64,000 bases of DNA from Vibrio syngnathi (GCF_002119525.1 NZ_CP017916.1:2604001-2668000), one strand, 5' to 3'. Shown: positions 1 to 10,272, numbered from the stretch's first letter. Notes: generated by a model not told the origin, from the letters alone. Translations and numbers: made by a program.

Positions 1-861
1 AAGGGCGTTAACGGTGTTGATAACATCGAATTCTTGGCGAGAACAGCTCGGACACGCAATGAAGTTAATGCCACGCGAGCGAATGCGCAAAGATTTAAGA
101 ATATCAAAGCCAACTTTGATCTCTTCAACAGGATCCGCCGCTAGCGAGATACGCAGCGTATCGCCGATACCTTCAGAAAGCAGCATGCCCAAACCTACCG
201 CTGATTTCACAGAGCCAGCACGTGCACCACCCGCTTCGGTAATGCCAAGGTGAAGAGGTTGATCAATCTGCTTAGCAAGCAAACGGTAAGAACCGACAGC
301 TAGGAATACATCAGAAGCCTTAACGCTGACTTTGAATTGATCAAAGTTCAGACGATCTAAGATATCTACGTGGCGCATTGCAGATTCAACAAGCGCTTCT
401 GCTGTAGGTTCTGTGTATTTCTCTTGGATCTCTTTCTCAAGAGAGCCGCCGTTAACACCAATACGAATCGGAATATTCATATCACGTGCACAATCAACAA
501 CTGAGCGGATACGGCTTTCGTTACCGATGTTTCCTGGGTTGATACGCAGACAGTCAACGCCGTACTCTGCCACTTTAAGGGCAATACGGTAGTCGAAGTG
601 AATATCAGCAACCAAAGGAACAGAGACCTGCTGCTTAATTAGCTTAAAGGCTTCAGCGGCCTCCATAGTCGGTACAGATACGCGAACGATATCTGCCCCC
701 ACTTTTTCCAAAGCTCGAATTTGAGCGACGGTCGCGGCGACATCTGTTGTTCTTGTGTTGGTCATGGATTGCACAGCAATTGGTGCACCATCACCGATCG
801 GCACATCACCCACATAAATACGGGTTGATTTGCGACGAATAATAGGAGATTCGTGTTGCAT
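1..861 (-). CDS. ispG: 4-hydroxy-3-methylbut-2-enyl diphosphate synthase IspG (GcpE), C-terminus outside window
   Basis: IspG is a cytoplasmic 4Fe-4S enzyme of the MEP isoprenoid pathway; it reductively converts methylerythritol cyclodiphosphate to HMBPP. The visible 287 codons start at the ATG at 861 and read as a typical IspG TIM barrel: an N-terminal stretch [16 protein letters not shown], then [11 protein letters not shown] and LRINPGNIG. Near the window edge the first cluster cysteines appear in the motif CPSCSRQ. The family is about 370 residues long, so roughly 85 residues including the last cluster cysteine lie beyond base 1. It follows rodZ by 7 bp on the same strand, the usual gammaproteobacterial order rodZ-ispG(-hisS). 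Confidence 0.97.
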   Translation of the reverse strand, partial: MQHESPIIRRKSTRIYVGDVPIGDGAPIAVQSMTNTRTTDVAATVAQIRALEKVGADIVRVSVPTMEAAEAFKLIKQQVSVPLVADIHFDYRIALKVAEYGVDCLRINPGNIGNESRIRSVVDCARDMNIPIRIGVNGGSLEKEIQEKYTEPTAEALVESAMRHVDILDRLNFDQFKVSVKASDVFLAVGSYRLLAKQIDQPLHLGITEAGGARAGSVKSAVGLGMLLSEGIGDTLRISLAADPVEEIKVGFDILKSLRIRSRGINFIACPSCSRQEFDVINTVNAL

Positions 862-868
862 ATTAACT

Positions 869-1804
869 CTAAGGTAAGGTTATTCTAGCTACTTTGCCTG
901 AAGTATACCCAGAAAGGTCGACAGGTTCACTTGCAAATGTCATCGATACGCCTTCAGGCGCACCCAGAATCACTTTATATGGTGCAGTTCCAGAAAGATT
1001 TAATGTCTGGCCTGCTTTTTTAATGCCAGTAGATAACGTTTTGCCCGAAGCATCTTTCACTTGGATCCAGCAATCAGCAGAGAACTGCATCACTAGCTCG
1101 TTAACCACAGCTTCAGGCGCTACAGTCTCTGATTCCGCAGTAACCGAAGCAACGTCTGCTGCTTCTGGTGTTTCTTCAAGGACTTCAACAGGGTCAAGAG
1201 TTACTGAATCTTCAGCTGAACTCACTTCAGTAAGCTCATCAGAATTTTCAGTAACAGGAGATGTTTCTGTGTTTTGTTCTGCTTCAATCACTTCGAGTGA
1301 AGTCAGATCAGGATCAAGTGATTCTTCTACAGCGAGCTCTTCTGAGCTTTCAGTATTCGCTAAAGATTGAGATAGGGTGTCTTGTTGTTGGTTCTGCCAC
1401 CACCACAGTGATGAGATACCCGCAATTACCGCAAAAATGCTCCAAGTAAGGATCATAATACGGCTATTGTGCTTCTCTGTTTTTGTCTTACGAGAAAAGC
1501 TCAGCATTTCTTGCTCTTGGTGTTGAGCATCACCGGCATGATGCAGCGCACTCAATACGACCTTTTCGTCAAGATTGACGTATTTCGCGTATGAGCGAAT
1601 GTAACCGCGCATAAACGTAGCCACTTGATCTGATTCGAATTGGTTTTCTTCAATTTGTTGGATCAGCGTAACGCGCAGCTTCAAACGATCAGAAATCTGC
1701 TTTTGTGTTAAACCAAGAGATTCTCGTTTGTTTTTAAGGAGCGTTCCCGCTTCAATTACCGGAGCGACAGTTTCATTCGTTTGTGTTTCGTGTTCTGTGT
1801 TCAT
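869..1804 (-). CDS. rodZ: Cytoskeletal/cell-shape protein RodZ
   Basis: RodZ is a bitopic inner-membrane protein that links MreB to the elongation machinery. Residues about 20-85 are a helix-turn-helix fold ([18 protein letters not shown]), which in RodZ binds MreB rather than DNA. A basic stretch precedes one membrane segment near 115-135 ([20 protein letters not shown]). An acidic, Glu/Ser/Thr-rich linker of about 90 residues follows, and a C-terminal beta domain ([20 protein letters not shown], a DUF4115-type fold) lies in the periplasm. Length 311 aa is normal. It is probably co-transcribed with ispG. Upstream there are 441 bp without a gene before rlmN. Confidence 0.95.
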   Translation of the reverse strand: MNTEHETQTNETVAPVIEAGTLLKNKRESLGLTQKQISDRLKLRVTLIQQIEENQFESDQVATFMRGYIRSYAKYVNLDEKVVLSALHHAGDAQHQEQEMLSFSRKTKTEKHNSRIMILTWSIFAVIAGISSLWWWQNQQQDTLSQSLANTESSEELAVEESLDPDLTSLEVIEAEQNTETSPVTENSDELTEVSSAEDSVTLDPVEVLEETPEAADVASVTAESETVAPEAVVNELVMQFSADCWIQVKDASGKTLSTGIKKAGQTLNLSGTAPYKVILGAPEGVSMTFASEPVDLSGYTSGKVARITLP

Positions 1805-2198
1805 AGAGAGTGAACTTCTAAAGTATTATCGCAGGTTGATGAGAGCATTTTTATTGTCGTTTAAGCTCAATCTAACAACCCACTTTATGTGGAATTTTTC
1901 CTGTTATCTAAATCATCAACCCTTAAAGACGAACATCACCCATTGATTATGGATGACCTTCTCAGGAAGCTAGTTTATCAAGTAGCCAACCTAAATAGAC
2001 ACATTGACGATTATCGGGTAACAAGCGAGCACTTAAATTAATTTAAGATGAGTTAATCATAAGCTAATGCCATTGCAAGGCAAAAACACTTTAAACAAAA
2101 TTTACCGTCAGCTCATGGTTTTGTCCAAAATTTAACGAAAAATGTAAGAAAGCGTGGGAAAAAATCCAATTCTTTGGAAATTCACCTTCCAGAAAAGC
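1805..2198. other. Intergenic region without a recognisable gene, upstream of rodZ
   Basis: About 390 bp of AT-rich DNA between rodZ and the rlmN terminator. I see no ORF with coding character on either strand and no TPR-like remnant. It presumably holds the rodZ-ispG promoter, but I could not pick a convincing -35/-10 pair. In many gammaproteobacteria a pilF/pilW pilotin gene sits between rlmN and rodZ; none is present here. Confidence 0.5.
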
Positions 2199-2229
2199 AA
2201 CAAGCCAGAAGGAATCCTTCTGGCTTGTT
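2195..2229 (-). terminator. Rho-independent terminator after rlmN
   Basis: A 14-bp perfect stem, arm AACAAGCCAGAAGG (2199-2212) with its complement at 2216-2229 and a 3-nt loop. On the minus strand it is followed by a T-rich stretch (TTGCTTTT). It lies 17 bp past the rlmN stop codon. Confidence 0.85.
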
Positions 2230-2245
2230 TAGTTCTAAATGGTAT

Positions 2246-3388
2246 TTAAACCGCTTTTACTTGAATCACATCACCTGCGATCAAGTTAGCTTCAGAGGCG
2301 GCTTTCAGCATTTTAGTACGCTTGGTTCTATCAATAACATCACCAACCAGCTGACCACATGCGGCATCAATATCATCACCACGAGTTTTACGAACCGTTA
2401 CTGTGTAGTTGTATTCCATCAGCGTTTTTTGGAAGCGATCAATACGAGAGTTACTTGGCTTCTTGTAAGGCGAACCCGGATAAGGGTTAAATGGAATCAA
2501 GTTGATCTTACAAGGCGTATCTTTCATTAGCTCAGCAAGTTCACGAGCGTGGTCCATATCATCATTCACATGATCCAACAGAACGTACTCAACCGTTACT
2601 TTACCGCGGTTAGCATTTGAAGAAGCAATGTAGCGACGAACCGACGCTAGGAAATCTTGAATATCCCAACGGTCGTTGATCGGCATGATTTGGCTACGTA
2701 GTGCATCGTTTGGTGCATGTAGAGAAATAGCTAGAGCGACATCGATGTTATCTGTCATCTGATCAAGACCAGAAACAACACCAGATGTTGATACCGTTAC
2801 ACGACGCTTAGACAGTGAGAAACCCAGATCATCAAGCATCAGCTCTAATGATGGAATTAGGTTCTTCATGTTTAGCAGAGGCTCACCCATACCCATCATT
2901 ACGACATTAGTAATTGGACGACGACCCGTTTCTTTCTCTAAACCGATTTCACGTGCAGCACGCCAGATTTGGCCAACGATCTCTGAAACCTTCAAATTAC
3001 GGTTGAAGCCTTGTTGAGCCGTAGAGCAAAATTTACATTCAAGCGCACAGCCTACTTGCGAAGATACACATAGCGTCGCACGGTCACCATCTGGGATGTA
3101 TACCGTTTCAACGTCTTGGTCACCAACGCTCATCGCCCACTTAATTGTGCCATCTGCTGAGTGCTGAGCTTCAGAAACGATAGGGGCAACAATCTCACAG
3201 CGATGCAGCAGTTTCTCGCGTAATTTTTTGTTGATGTTGTTCATTTGTTCGAAGTCATCGACACCGAAGTGATAAATCCACTTCATCACTTGCTCTGCTC
3301 GAAACGCTTTCTCATTCAGTTCTTCTGTGAAAAATTTACGAAGACCTTTACGATCAAAATCGAGTAGATTGACTTTAGCTGTGGTCAT
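2246..3388 (-). CDS. rlmN: Dual-specificity 23S rRNA/tRNA adenine-C2 methyltransferase RlmN
   Basis: RlmN is a radical-SAM enzyme that methylates C2 of A2503 in 23S rRNA and A37 in some tRNAs. The radical-SAM cysteines are in GCALECKFC (about residues 114, 118 and 121). The two mechanistic cysteines of the family match LCVSSQVG (about 107) and the late motif DIDAACGQL (about 344). The SAM-binding region GMGEPLLN is also present. I chose the ATG at 3388 because GAGG lies 5 nt upstream; an in-frame ATG at 3400 has no ribosome-binding site. Length is 380 aa, normal for the family. The gene is followed by its own terminator. Confidence 0.97.
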   Translation of the reverse strand: MTTAKVNLLDFDRKGLRKFFTEELNEKAFRAEQVMKWIYHFGVDDFEQMNNINKKLREKLLHRCEIVAPIVSEAQHSADGTIKWAMSVGDQDVETVYIPDGDRATLCVSSQVGCALECKFCSTAQQGFNRNLKVSEIVGQIWRAAREIGLEKETGRRPITNVVMMGMGEPLLNMKNLIPSLELMLDDLGFSLSKRRVTVSTSGVVSGLDQMTDNIDVALAISLHAPNDALRSQIMPINDRWDIQDFLASVRRYIASSNANRGKVTVEYVLLDHVNDDMDHARELAELMKDTPCKINLIPFNPYPGSPYKKPSNSRIDRFQKTLMEYNYTVTVRKTRGDDIDAACGQLVGDVIDRTKRTKMLKAASEANLIAGDVIQVKAV

Positions 3389-3551
3389 GATGCCTCTCAA
3401 TGACGGAACAATAATTAAGGGCGCGAATTGTACAGGCTTTACGCAACTTCAACAAGCACTGTAAAACCCTGTGTTTATTAAGACATTCAAAGTTAAGCGA
3501 TTAAAATTTACACAATGAAATTGACCGGCTTAAGTTTGGCCAATGCAAAGC

Positions 3552-4157
3552 GAGATTCCCGATTACGCTCCTCCGTCGCTTTCGGGAATGACGTAAATAA
3601 TCTCCAACAGTTCAACAATACTTAGCACGAGGTTGTGGCTCTCGCTATTCATCGCCATCAGGTTATGAATTCCTCAAAGCCCGTCATTCCAGAACTGAGG
3701 AACGAAGTATCTGGAATCTCCAACAACTCAACAGAGATTCCCGATTACGCTCCTCCGTCGCTTTCGGGAATGACGTAAATAATAATCAACAGCTCGCCAA
3801 TACTGACCACGAGGGTGTGACACAAAAACTCTCCGTCATTCATCGCTATTAGGTCATGAACCCCTCAAAGCCCGTCATTCCAGAACTGAGGAACGAAGTA
3901 TCTGGAATCTCCAACAACTAACAGAGATTCCCGATTACACTCCTACGTCGCTCTCGGGAATGAAGTAAATAATCACTAAAAGATCGCCAATACTGACCAC
4001 GAGGGTGTGACACAAAAACTCTCCGTCATTCATCGCTATTTGGTTATGAACTCCTCAAAGCCCGTCATTCCAGAACTGAGGAACGAAGTATCTGGAATCT
4101 CCAACAACTCAACAGAGACTCCCGATGACGCTCCTTCGTACTATCGGGAATGACGTC
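3552..4157. repeat. Tandem array of a ~190-bp palindromic intergenic repeat (about 3.3 units)
   Basis: Two modules alternate. Module B (GATTCCCGA ... TCGGGAATGA, about 50 bp) starts near 3552, 3734, 3924 and 4115, a period of 182, 190 and 191 bp. Module A (CGTCATTCCAGA ... TCTGGAAT) lies just before the last three B copies, near 3681, 3871 and 4062. Each module is an imperfect inverted repeat. The left edge of A (CGTCATTCC) and the right edge of B (GGAATGACG) are also complementary, so each A+B pair makes a roughly 110-bp imperfect palindrome. The linker is shared between units as well. No coding potential. The remaining gap, 3389-3551 and 4158-4220, shows nothing else. Confidence 0.9.
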
Positions 4158-4220
4158 GGTATTCATCAGCGACTTGCCATTTATCACCGTAAGGTCACGA
4201 ATAACGTAAAATCCACTGAC

Positions 4221-4249
4221 AAAAAAGGCCTCACCGAAGTGAAGCCTTT
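4221..4249 (-). terminator. Rho-independent terminator after ndk
   Basis: On the minus strand an 11-bp stem (AAAGGCTTCAC, with one G-U pair) closes a TTCG tetraloop and is followed by TTTTTT. It lies 22 bp past the ndk stop. Confidence 0.92.
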
Positions 4250-4271
4250 ATTGAGACTTGCTGTGGTCTGC

Positions 4272-4706
4272 TTATTCAGCTGGACGCGGGCAAATTTCAG
4301 ATTCTGGGAAGAAGAATTCGATTTCGCGAGCCGCCGATTCAGGGCTGTCGCTGCCGTGTACTGAGTTGTAACGCATGCTGATTGCGTAGTCAGCACGGAT
4401 AGTGCCGCATGCCGCTTCTTCTGGATTTGTTTTGCCCATAAGTTCACGGTAACGAGCAATCGCGTTTTCGCCTTCAAGCACTTGAACCATGATAGGACCA
4501 GAAGTCATAAACTCTTTAAGAGCTGGGAAGAACTCTTTGCCTTCGTGTTCTGCGTAGAAGCCACTCGCTTGCTCTTCAGTAAGACGAACCATCTTAGCGG
4601 CAATAATCTGTAGGCCTGCTTTTTCAATGCGGTGGTAGATTTCACCAACAAGGTTACGCTTAACTGCATCCGGCTTAACAATTGAGAACGTTCTTTCTAG
4701 AGCCAT
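4272..4706 (-). CDS. ndk: Nucleoside diphosphate kinase
   Basis: Ndk moves the gamma-phosphate from ATP to NDPs and balances nucleotide pools in the cytoplasm. The protein is 144 aa, the standard length, begins [18 protein letters not shown] and carries the active-site histidine in the signature NSVHGSDS (His117). A good ribosome-binding site (AAGGAA) precedes the ATG. It is bounded by a terminator downstream and a hairpin upstream, so it is probably a single-gene unit. Confidence 0.98.
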   Translation of the reverse strand: MALERTFSIVKPDAVKRNLVGEIYHRIEKAGLQIIAAKMVRLTEEQASGFYAEHEGKEFFPALKEFMTSGPIMVQVLEGENAIARYRELMGKTNPEEAACGTIRADYAISMRYNSVHGSDSPESAAREIEFFFPESEICPRPAE

Positions 4707-4782
4707 AGGGGTTCCTTCACTTCATTTTTTTGTTATTAAATACTGAAATTACTGAGATCATTCGATCTGAGTTTATGAATAA

Positions 4783-4800
4783 GCGGTATCGAAATACCGC
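4783..4800 (-). terminator. Probable terminator hairpin after pepB
   Basis: A 7-bp stem, GCGGTAT/ATACCGC, with a CGAA loop (TTCG on the minus strand), 13 bp past the pepB stop. The following T-run on the minus strand is weak (CTTATTC), so termination may be partial. Confidence 0.5.
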
Positions 4801-4812
4801 TCACTCTTATTA

Positions 4813-6108
4813 TTATTTTGCTTGGTCGATAAGAAGACGAGCCAGTGTACGAACACCCATACCAGTCGCGCCTGCAGCCCATTTATCACTTGATGACTTA
4901 CGGTAAGTACCCGCGCAGTCCATGTGAATCCAACCTTTTTTGTAGTCATCTACAAAGTAAGACAGGAACGCAGCAGCGGTACTTGCACCCGGAGTGTAAT
5001 CACCAGAGCTGATGTTTGATAGATCAGCAAAATTTGAAGGCAACATGCCACGGTGGAAATCAGCAAGAGGCAATGGCCATAGGCCTTCTTTCTCTTGGTT
5101 TGCCGCCGTTAGTGCTTGGTGAGATAACTCATCATCGAAGCTCAATAGCGCGTGGTAGTCGTTACCTAATGCATTTTTAGCCGCGCCGGTTAGCGTTGCA
5201 CAGTCGATGATCAGCTCAGGGTTTTGTGCACTTGCGTACATCAAACCATCAGCAAGAACCAAGCGACCTTCCGCATCGGTATTCATGATCTCAACCGTCT
5301 TACCATTTTTGTAAGTAATGATGTCGCCAAGCTTCAATGCACGACCCGAGATCATGTTCTCTGCACAACATAGAATAAGCTTAATACGCTTGTTCAGGCC
5401 GCGTTCAATCGCTAGACCTAAACCACCAGTAATAGTCGCCGCGCCACCCATGTCAGCCTTCATTGCTGTCATGAATTGACCTGGCTTGATGCTGTAACCG
5501 CCTGAGTCGAAAGTGATACCTTTACCAACCAAACAAGCAAATACAGGTGCGTCTTCGTCGCCGGTAGGGTTGAAGTCCAGTTGAAGCATTGCAGAAGTAC
5601 GCTCAGAGCCGCGGCCTACCGCGTAGATGCCTTCCCAACCTTCGGTTAGTAGGTCTTTGTCTTTAACGATTTTCGCTTTAACTGTGCCCGCAGGAGCCAC
5701 TGACTTGATGTATTCCGCAGCCATTGTCGCGAGTTGACGAGGTGCCACTTCTTCAGCGGTTTTATTGATAATGTCACGCGTCCAGTCAGTCGCGCGAATT
5801 CGAGCTTCAAGCTCGGTTTGATCGGCTTCTGAAAGCGCATCCCATTCCAATGCATTCTTTTTCTTTGGTCCACGATAGCCTTGGTAGAAAGCCCAAACGC
5901 TTTCTAAATCCCAGCCTTCACCGCTAAGTGCAACCAATGCGATACCTTGTCCGTCAAGCGTACGACCCGCACGTTGAACCGCACCTAGATCGTGGCCTTC
6001 ACCAATGTGAATTGTCGCTCCCGCTTCTGAGAACGACAAAATAGCTCTTGCTCCCCACTGAGGCTGGGCAGCTTCTTGACTTAAAAATACTGACATCTGT
6101 ATAGACAT
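4813..6108 (-). CDS. pepB: Aminopeptidase B (peptidase M17 family)
   Basis: PepB is a cytoplasmic leucyl-aminopeptidase-type enzyme that removes N-terminal residues from peptides, using two metal ions. The M17 signature [13 protein letters not shown] is present, as are [20 protein letters not shown] and the late metal/active-site region. Length 431 aa is close to the 427 aa of E. coli PepB and shorter than PepA, which argues for PepB. It follows the isc operon, as in enterobacteria, but a terminator after iscX suggests separate transcription. Confidence 0.95.
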   Translation of the reverse strand: MSIQMSVFLSQEAAQPQWGARAILSFSEAGATIHIGEGHDLGAVQRAGRTLDGQGIALVALSGEGWDLESVWAFYQGYRGPKKKNALEWDALSEADQTELEARIRATDWTRDIINKTAEEVAPRQLATMAAEYIKSVAPAGTVKAKIVKDKDLLTEGWEGIYAVGRGSERTSAMLQLDFNPTGDEDAPVFACLVGKGITFDSGGYSIKPGQFMTAMKADMGGAATITGGLGLAIERGLNKRIKLILCCAENMISGRALKLGDIITYKNGKTVEIMNTDAEGRLVLADGLMYASAQNPELIIDCATLTGAAKNALGNDYHALLSFDDELSHQALTAANQEKEGLWPLPLADFHRGMLPSNFADLSNISSGDYTPGASTAAAFLSYFVDDYKKGWIHMDCAGTYRKSSSDKWAAGATGMGVRTLARLLIDQAK

Positions 6109-6208
6109 GATTTCTCCTTGTCATGAACCACTTTGAGTATGTGATTCTGATTGTTTTTTATTAGCGTACTGATGTTAGCATTATGTAGGAGGAAAATGTC
6201 ATTTTGAT

Positions 6209-6239
6209 AAAAAAACGAACCATAAGGTCCGCTTTTTTT
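6209..6239 (-). terminator. Rho-independent terminator after iscX
   Basis: Minus strand: stem AAGCGGACC / GGTTCGTTT (two G-U pairs), TTAT loop, followed by seven T. It separates the isc operon from pepB. Confidence 0.85.
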
Positions 6240-6314
6240 AGTAAGAATTGTTAACTTGGCTGCGTTTTACATTGGACTGATACCAACCCGCGACCAAGTG
6301 ATTAGACAAGAGGA

Positions 6315-6515
6315 TTAATCCATCTCATCCATCCAGCACAATATAATGGCCTCTAGAATTTTCTCATTCGAATGATTCGGCTCATCATCAAAATCTTCAA
6401 GATCTAGCACCCATTGATGCAAGTCCGTGAAGCGTACTGTTTTAGGATCGGTATCTGGGTATAAATCACATAGTTCAATCGCAATATCTCGCGAATCAAT
6501 CCATTTCAAACTCAT
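6315..6515 (-). CDS. iscX: Fe-S cluster assembly accessory protein IscX (YfhJ)
   Basis: A 66-aa very acidic protein ([17 protein letters not shown] ... ILCWMDEMD) that matches IscX. IscX binds iron and IscS and modulates the rate of cluster assembly, competing with frataxin. It is the last gene of the isc operon, 92 bp after fdx, and ends just before a strong terminator. Length is that of the family. Confidence 0.96.
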   Translation of the reverse strand: MSLKWIDSRDIAIELCDLYPDTDPKTVRFTDLHQWVLDLEDFDDEPNHSNEKILEAIILCWMDEMD

Positions 6516-6607
6516 AACATTTCCTTATCTTTATCAGCGACGATTTGTCATCTTAGTGACTTATATTCTATGCCAGCTTTACTAACACGTTTAGTCGAGC
6601 TGAATTC

Positions 6608-6946
6608 TTAATGCTCTTCAGAAGCTAGGTTCAATGTGTACTTTGGAATCTCAACAACAAGGTCAGTATCCGCCACTTTAGCTTGGCAACCAAGGCGAGA
6701 TTCCATCTCTAAGCCCCATGCTTTATCTAGCATGTCGTCTTCTAGATCATCACTCTCTTCTAATGAGTCGAAACCTTCACGAATCACAACGTGACATGTA
6801 GTACATGCACACGACTTTTCACATGCGTGTTCAATACCAATACCGGCCTTCAGTGCAACATCAAGAACCGTCTCACCAGTTTTTGCTTCTAAAACAGCGC
6901 CTTCTGGACATAGATCTTCGTGAGGTAAAACAATAATCTTTGGCAT
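6608..6946 (-). CDS. fdx: ISC-type [2Fe-2S] ferredoxin
   Basis: An adrenodoxin-type ferredoxin of 112 aa that donates electrons during cluster assembly on IscU. The cluster cysteines C42, C48 and C51 are in ACEKSCACTTC and C87 is in RLGCQAK. The start MPKIIVLPHEDLCPEG is typical. It lies 20 bp after hscA in the isc operon. Confidence 0.98.
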   Translation of the reverse strand: MPKIIVLPHEDLCPEGAVLEAKTGETVLDVALKAGIGIEHACEKSCACTTCHVVIREGFDSLEESDDLEDDMLDKAWGLEMESRLGCQAKVADTDLVVEIPKYTLNLASEEH

Positions 6947-6966
6947 GTTTATCTATTCTCTAACTA

Positions 6967-8817
6967 TTAAATATTATCGACTGACTGACCTGACAGTGCA
7001 GCTCGAATTGATTTATCCATACGACGAGAAGCAAAGTCTTGGCTCGCTTTGTCGGTATTCTTAATTTCTAGTTCAATGGCATCAGCATTGTCACCATTGC
7101 GCACTTCAATCAGTGCTTCAATCGCTTGAACAAGTTGTTGTTTGCCTTGCTCATCAAGCAGCTCGTCACCATCGGCTTGCATTGCAGCAATTAGCCCTTC
7201 AATAACGCGATCCGCTTCTACACGTTGCTCAGCAAGAGCACGCGCTTGCATGTCTTCTTTTGCAAACGTCATCGAATCTTTCAGCATGCTAGCCACTTCG
7301 TTATCGCTTAGGCCGTAAGAAGGCTTAACTTGGATTTCAGCTTGAACGCCAGTGCTCTTCTCCATTGCGGTAACCGATAGCAGGCCATCCGCATCCACTT
7401 GGTAAGTCACACGAATATGCGCAGCACCTGCTGTCATTGGCGGAATGCCTTTCAGAGCAAATCGAGCCAATGAACGACAGTCATCAACCATCTCACGTTC
7501 GCCTTGCACGGTGTGAACCGTCATTGCAGTTTGACCGTCTTTGAACGTGGTAAATTCTTGTGCGCGAGCAACTGGGATCGTGGTGTTACGAGGGATGATC
7601 TTTTCGACCAAACCACCCATGGTTTCGATGCCAAGAGACAGAGGGATAACGTCCAGTAGCAGCATTTCAGAGTCAGGCTTGTTGCCGACTAAGATATCCG
7701 CTTGAATCGACGCACCAATCGCAACCACTTCATCAGGGTTAATGCTGGTTAGTGGTGTACGACCAAAGAAGTCACCGACCATTTCACGTACAAGTAAGGT
7801 ACGAGTTGAACCACCGACCATCACGACTTCTAGAACTTCATCCGCGTCAACTTCCGCATCTTTCAGTGCACGGCGGCACGAAAGCAAGGTTTTCTTAACC
7901 AGAGGCTTGATGATCTCTTCGAACTCTTCACGAGTTAAAGCACCAGACCAACCCAGCGCTTCAACATCAACGCTTTCAGCTTCAGATAAGCTAATCTTCG
8001 CTTCCGTCGCGGTATCTAGAAGAATACGGTTCTGTTCGGCCGTTAGCTCTGATAAGCCCATTTGCGCTTGGAAATGTTCTGCAATCAAATGGTCAAAATC
8101 ATCACCACCTAATGCAGAGTCACCACCCGTTGCTAGAACTTCAAAGACACCTTTAGATAGGCGTAGGATAGAGATATCAAACGTGCCACCGCCAAGGTCA
8201 TAAACCGCAATCACACCTTCTTTACCTGAATCCAAACCGTAAGCAATCGCTGCCGCTGTAGGTTCATTAAGAAGACGTAACACGTGAAGACCAGCAAGTT
8301 GAGCCGCGTCTTTCGTACCAGCACGTTGTGCATCATCAAAATACGCAGGAACCGTAATCACGGCGCCAGATAATTCACCGCCTAGCGTAGACTCGGCACG
8401 TTGGCCAAGCGCTCGTAGAATATCAGCAGAAACCTGGATTGGGTTCTTGTTGCCTTGTTCTGTACGGATCACAGGTAGACCATTATCACTTTCTTCAAAC
8501 TGATATGGCAGAGACGGGTAGCGCTGTTGAATATCCGACAGTGAGCGACCAATTAATCGCTTTACTGAGATAATGGTATTTTTAGGGTCAGTCTGCGCGT
8601 TAGCACGAGCTTCATCGCCAGTCGTATAAGATTCCGACTGGTAGTGAACAACTGAAGGTAAAATGCTTCGACCTTGTTGATCAACAAGTGTGCTCGCCTC
8701 GCCACTGCGTACTGCAGCAACCAACGAGTTTGTTGTACCTAAATCAATACCCACTGCAAGCTTGTGCTGGTGAGGAGCGGCGCTTTGCCCTGGTTCTGCA
8801 ATCTGAAGTAGTGCCAT
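6967..8817 (-). CDS. hscA: Hsp70-type chaperone HscA for Fe-S cluster transfer
   Basis: HscA is the specialised Hsp70 that, with HscB, releases clusters from IscU by ATP-driven remodelling. The ATPase domain is complete: [13 protein letters not shown], the phosphate loop [12 protein letters not shown] and VMVGGSTR. A substrate-binding domain and helical lid follow. The chosen ATG at 8817 ([10 protein letters not shown]) has AAGGA 8 nt upstream; an in-frame ATG at 8838 would be poorly placed against hscB. Length 616 aa equals the E. coli protein. The IscU recognition motif LPPVK is present in the partner encoded here. Confidence 0.98.
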   Translation of the reverse strand: MALLQIAEPGQSAAPHQHKLAVGIDLGTTNSLVAAVRSGEASTLVDQQGRSILPSVVHYQSESYTTGDEARANAQTDPKNTIISVKRLIGRSLSDIQQRYPSLPYQFEESDNGLPVIRTEQGNKNPIQVSADILRALGQRAESTLGGELSGAVITVPAYFDDAQRAGTKDAAQLAGLHVLRLLNEPTAAAIAYGLDSGKEGVIAVYDLGGGTFDISILRLSKGVFEVLATGGDSALGGDDFDHLIAEHFQAQMGLSELTAEQNRILLDTATEAKISLSEAESVDVEALGWSGALTREEFEEIIKPLVKKTLLSCRRALKDAEVDADEVLEVVMVGGSTRTLLVREMVGDFFGRTPLTSINPDEVVAIGASIQADILVGNKPDSEMLLLDVIPLSLGIETMGGLVEKIIPRNTTIPVARAQEFTTFKDGQTAMTVHTVQGEREMVDDCRSLARFALKGIPPMTAGAAHIRVTYQVDADGLLSVTAMEKSTGVQAEIQVKPSYGLSDNEVASMLKDSMTFAKEDMQARALAEQRVEADRVIEGLIAAMQADGDELLDEQGKQQLVQAIEALIEVRNGDNADAIELEIKNTDKASQDFASRRMDKSIRAALSGQSVDNI

Positions 8818-8839
8818 GGATGTGTCCTTGTTATACAAA

Positions 8840-9355
8840 CTAGCCGATCAAACGATCTTCAACTAATTCGATTTCATTCTTTAATTTTGCAATAAACTTA
8901 AGCTTTCTTACTCGGTCTGCTGCTTCTAGCCAAGCTTCGCTTTCGAGTTCTTGTTGGATAGCGCTTAATTGTTGTTTATACATTTTGCTAACCTTGCCTT
9001 CAAATGCAAATAGCGCATCTTCAGGATCAGAACTGTCTGCGATGTCTTCCAGCTCTTCACGCAGTTCCATTTGCTCCATCAGGAACATAGGATCTTGCAT
9101 GGTTTGTTGTTCACCACGAATGTCTTCTCCGTGTTGAACCAACAGGTATTCTGCTCGGCTGATTGGATTCTTCAATACCTGGTACGCATCATTGATTTGT
9201 GCCGCTTTTTGCACGGCCAATAAGCGGTCACGCTCAGAAGCTATCGCAAATTTATCAGGATGGAATTGGCGTTGCAGATCTCTAAACTGAGAAGAAAGAA
9301 GGCTACCATCCAGTTGAAACTGAAGTGGTAGCCCAAATAATTCGAAATGATTCAT
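8840..9355 (-). CDS. hscB: J-domain co-chaperone HscB
   Basis: HscB delivers IscU to HscA and stimulates its ATPase. The N-terminal J domain carries the HPD motif at residues 32-34 (QFHPDKFA); the C-terminal three-helix domain binds IscU. Length 171 aa is normal. It sits between iscA and hscA. Confidence 0.98.
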   Translation of the reverse strand: MNHFELFGLPLQFQLDGSLLSSQFRDLQRQFHPDKFAIASERDRLLAVQKAAQINDAYQVLKNPISRAEYLLVQHGEDIRGEQQTMQDPMFLMEQMELREELEDIADSSDPEDALFAFEGKVSKMYKQQLSAIQQELESEAWLEAADRVRKLKFIAKLKNEIELVEDRLIG

Positions 9356-9373
9356 GTAAAGGTGGTCCTAAGT

Positions 9374-9397
9374 TTAGGCTCTTTGTTCAGAGCCTAA
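9374..9397. other. Intercistronic hairpin between iscA and hscB
   Basis: A perfect 9-bp stem, TTAGGCTCT (9374-9382) and AGAGCCTAA (9389-9397), with a 6-nt loop. On the operon's minus strand no U-run follows, so it is not a normal terminator. It could stabilise or guide processing of the isc mRNA; that is inference. Confidence 0.55.
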
Positions 9398-9435
9398 TTT
9401 TATTCTTCGCTTACAACGCTTAACGATAAAAGCGT

Positions 9436-9759
9436 TTAAACATTGAAGCTCTCACCACAACCACATTCGCCTTTCGCGTTAGGGTTGTTGAATTCAAAAC
9501 CTTCGTTTAGGCCTTCTTTTACATAATCAAGCTCAGTACCGTCTAGGTATACTAGGCTCTTTGGATCAATGATGACCTTAACACCTGAATGCTCAAACAC
9601 TTCGTCTTCTTCGTTAAGCTCGTCAACGAATTCCAGTACATACGCCATACCCGAACAGCCAGTAGTTTTTACTGCTAAGCGTAACCCGAGACCTTTACCA
9701 CGGTTATCTAGGAAAGCTTGAACTCGGCTTGCTGCCGTATCTGTCATGGTGATGGCCAT
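9436..9759 (-). CDS. iscA: Fe-S cluster assembly/carrier protein IscA
   Basis: An A-type carrier that receives iron or Fe-S clusters and passes them to apo-proteins. The three conserved cysteines are C35 (TTGCSGMAY), C99 and C101 ([11 protein letters not shown]). Length 107 aa is normal. It is followed by an 80-bp gap with a hairpin before hscB. Confidence 0.98.
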   Translation of the reverse strand: MAITMTDTAASRVQAFLDNRGKGLGLRLAVKTTGCSGMAYVLEFVDELNEEDEVFEHSGVKVIIDPKSLVYLDGTELDYVKEGLNEGFEFNNPNAKGECGCGESFNV

Positions 9760-9796
9760 ACTACAACCTTGTGTTTTATATAAATTGAGAACTCAG

Positions 9797-9819
9797 GGGG
9801 AGCACAAAGGATGCTCCCA
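9797..9819. other. Intercistronic hairpin between iscU and iscA
   Basis: Stem GGGAGC (9798-9803) with GCTCCC (9813-9818) and a 9-nt loop, in the 100-bp gap between iscU and iscA. No U-run follows on the minus strand. Probably an mRNA structure rather than a terminator. Confidence 0.45.
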
Positions 9820-9861
9820 AATATTACTTATTTTTTCGACGTGATTACGTTATTGAAGCGA

Positions 9862-10239
9862 TTAGTGCTTCTTTTTGTAATCCGCAACCGCTGCTTTGAT
9901 TGCATCTTCAGCAAGAATTGAACAGTGAACTTTCACTGGTGGCAATTCAAGCTCTTCTGCGATTTCAGAGTTTTTGATTGCAGCTGCTTCATCAATACTT
10001 TTACCTTTAACCCACTCGGTTACTAGTGAGCTAGAAGCGATTGCGCTACCGCAACCGTAAGTCTTGAATTTTGCGTCTTCAATAATGCCTTCTGCAGATA
10101 CTTTGATTTGCAGTTTCATTACGTCACCACAAGCTGGAGCGCCAACCATGCCGCTACCTACACTTGGGTCTTCTTTATCAAACGAACCTACGTTACGTGG
10201 GTTTTCGTAGTGATCAATTACTTTTTCGCTATATGCCAT
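9862..10239 (-). CDS. iscU: Fe-S cluster scaffold IscU
   Basis: IscU is the scaffold on which IscS-derived sulfur and iron build a [2Fe-2S] cluster. The three ligand cysteines are C37 (APACGDV), C63 (TYGCGSA) and C106 (VHCSILAED), and the HscA recognition motif LPPVK is at 99-103. Length 125 aa. It lies 33 bp after iscS in the operon. Confidence 0.99.
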   Translation of the reverse strand: MAYSEKVIDHYENPRNVGSFDKEDPSVGSGMVGAPACGDVMKLQIKVSAEGIIEDAKFKTYGCGSAIASSSLVTEWVKGKSIDEAAAIKNSEIAEELELPPVKVHCSILAEDAIKAAVADYKKKH

Positions 10240-10272
10240 GATAGTTACCTCGAATCCTCTATTTCCGTGAGA

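Noticed and set aside
894..1370. 158-codon ORF opposite rodZ
   Set aside because: It is the antisense of the Glu/Ser/Thr-rich linker of RodZ; its Ser/Thr-rich translation is an artefact of that composition.
2174..2530. 118-codon ORF opposite the end of rlmN
   Set aside because: It begins in the rlmN terminator and runs antisense to conserved rlmN sequence.
3552..4157. Regular repeats considered as a CRISPR array
   Set aside because: The period is about 190 bp and the 'spacers' are themselves repeated; there are no cas genes.
6272..6292. Sequence TGATACCAACC between pepB and iscX, considered as another IS630 end
   Set aside because: It matches the IS border at only seven contiguous bases and has no partner repeat nearby.
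7742..8203. 153-codon ORF opposite hscA
   Set aside because: Antisense shadow of a well-conserved gene, no ribosome-binding site, low-complexity Ser/Arg-rich product.
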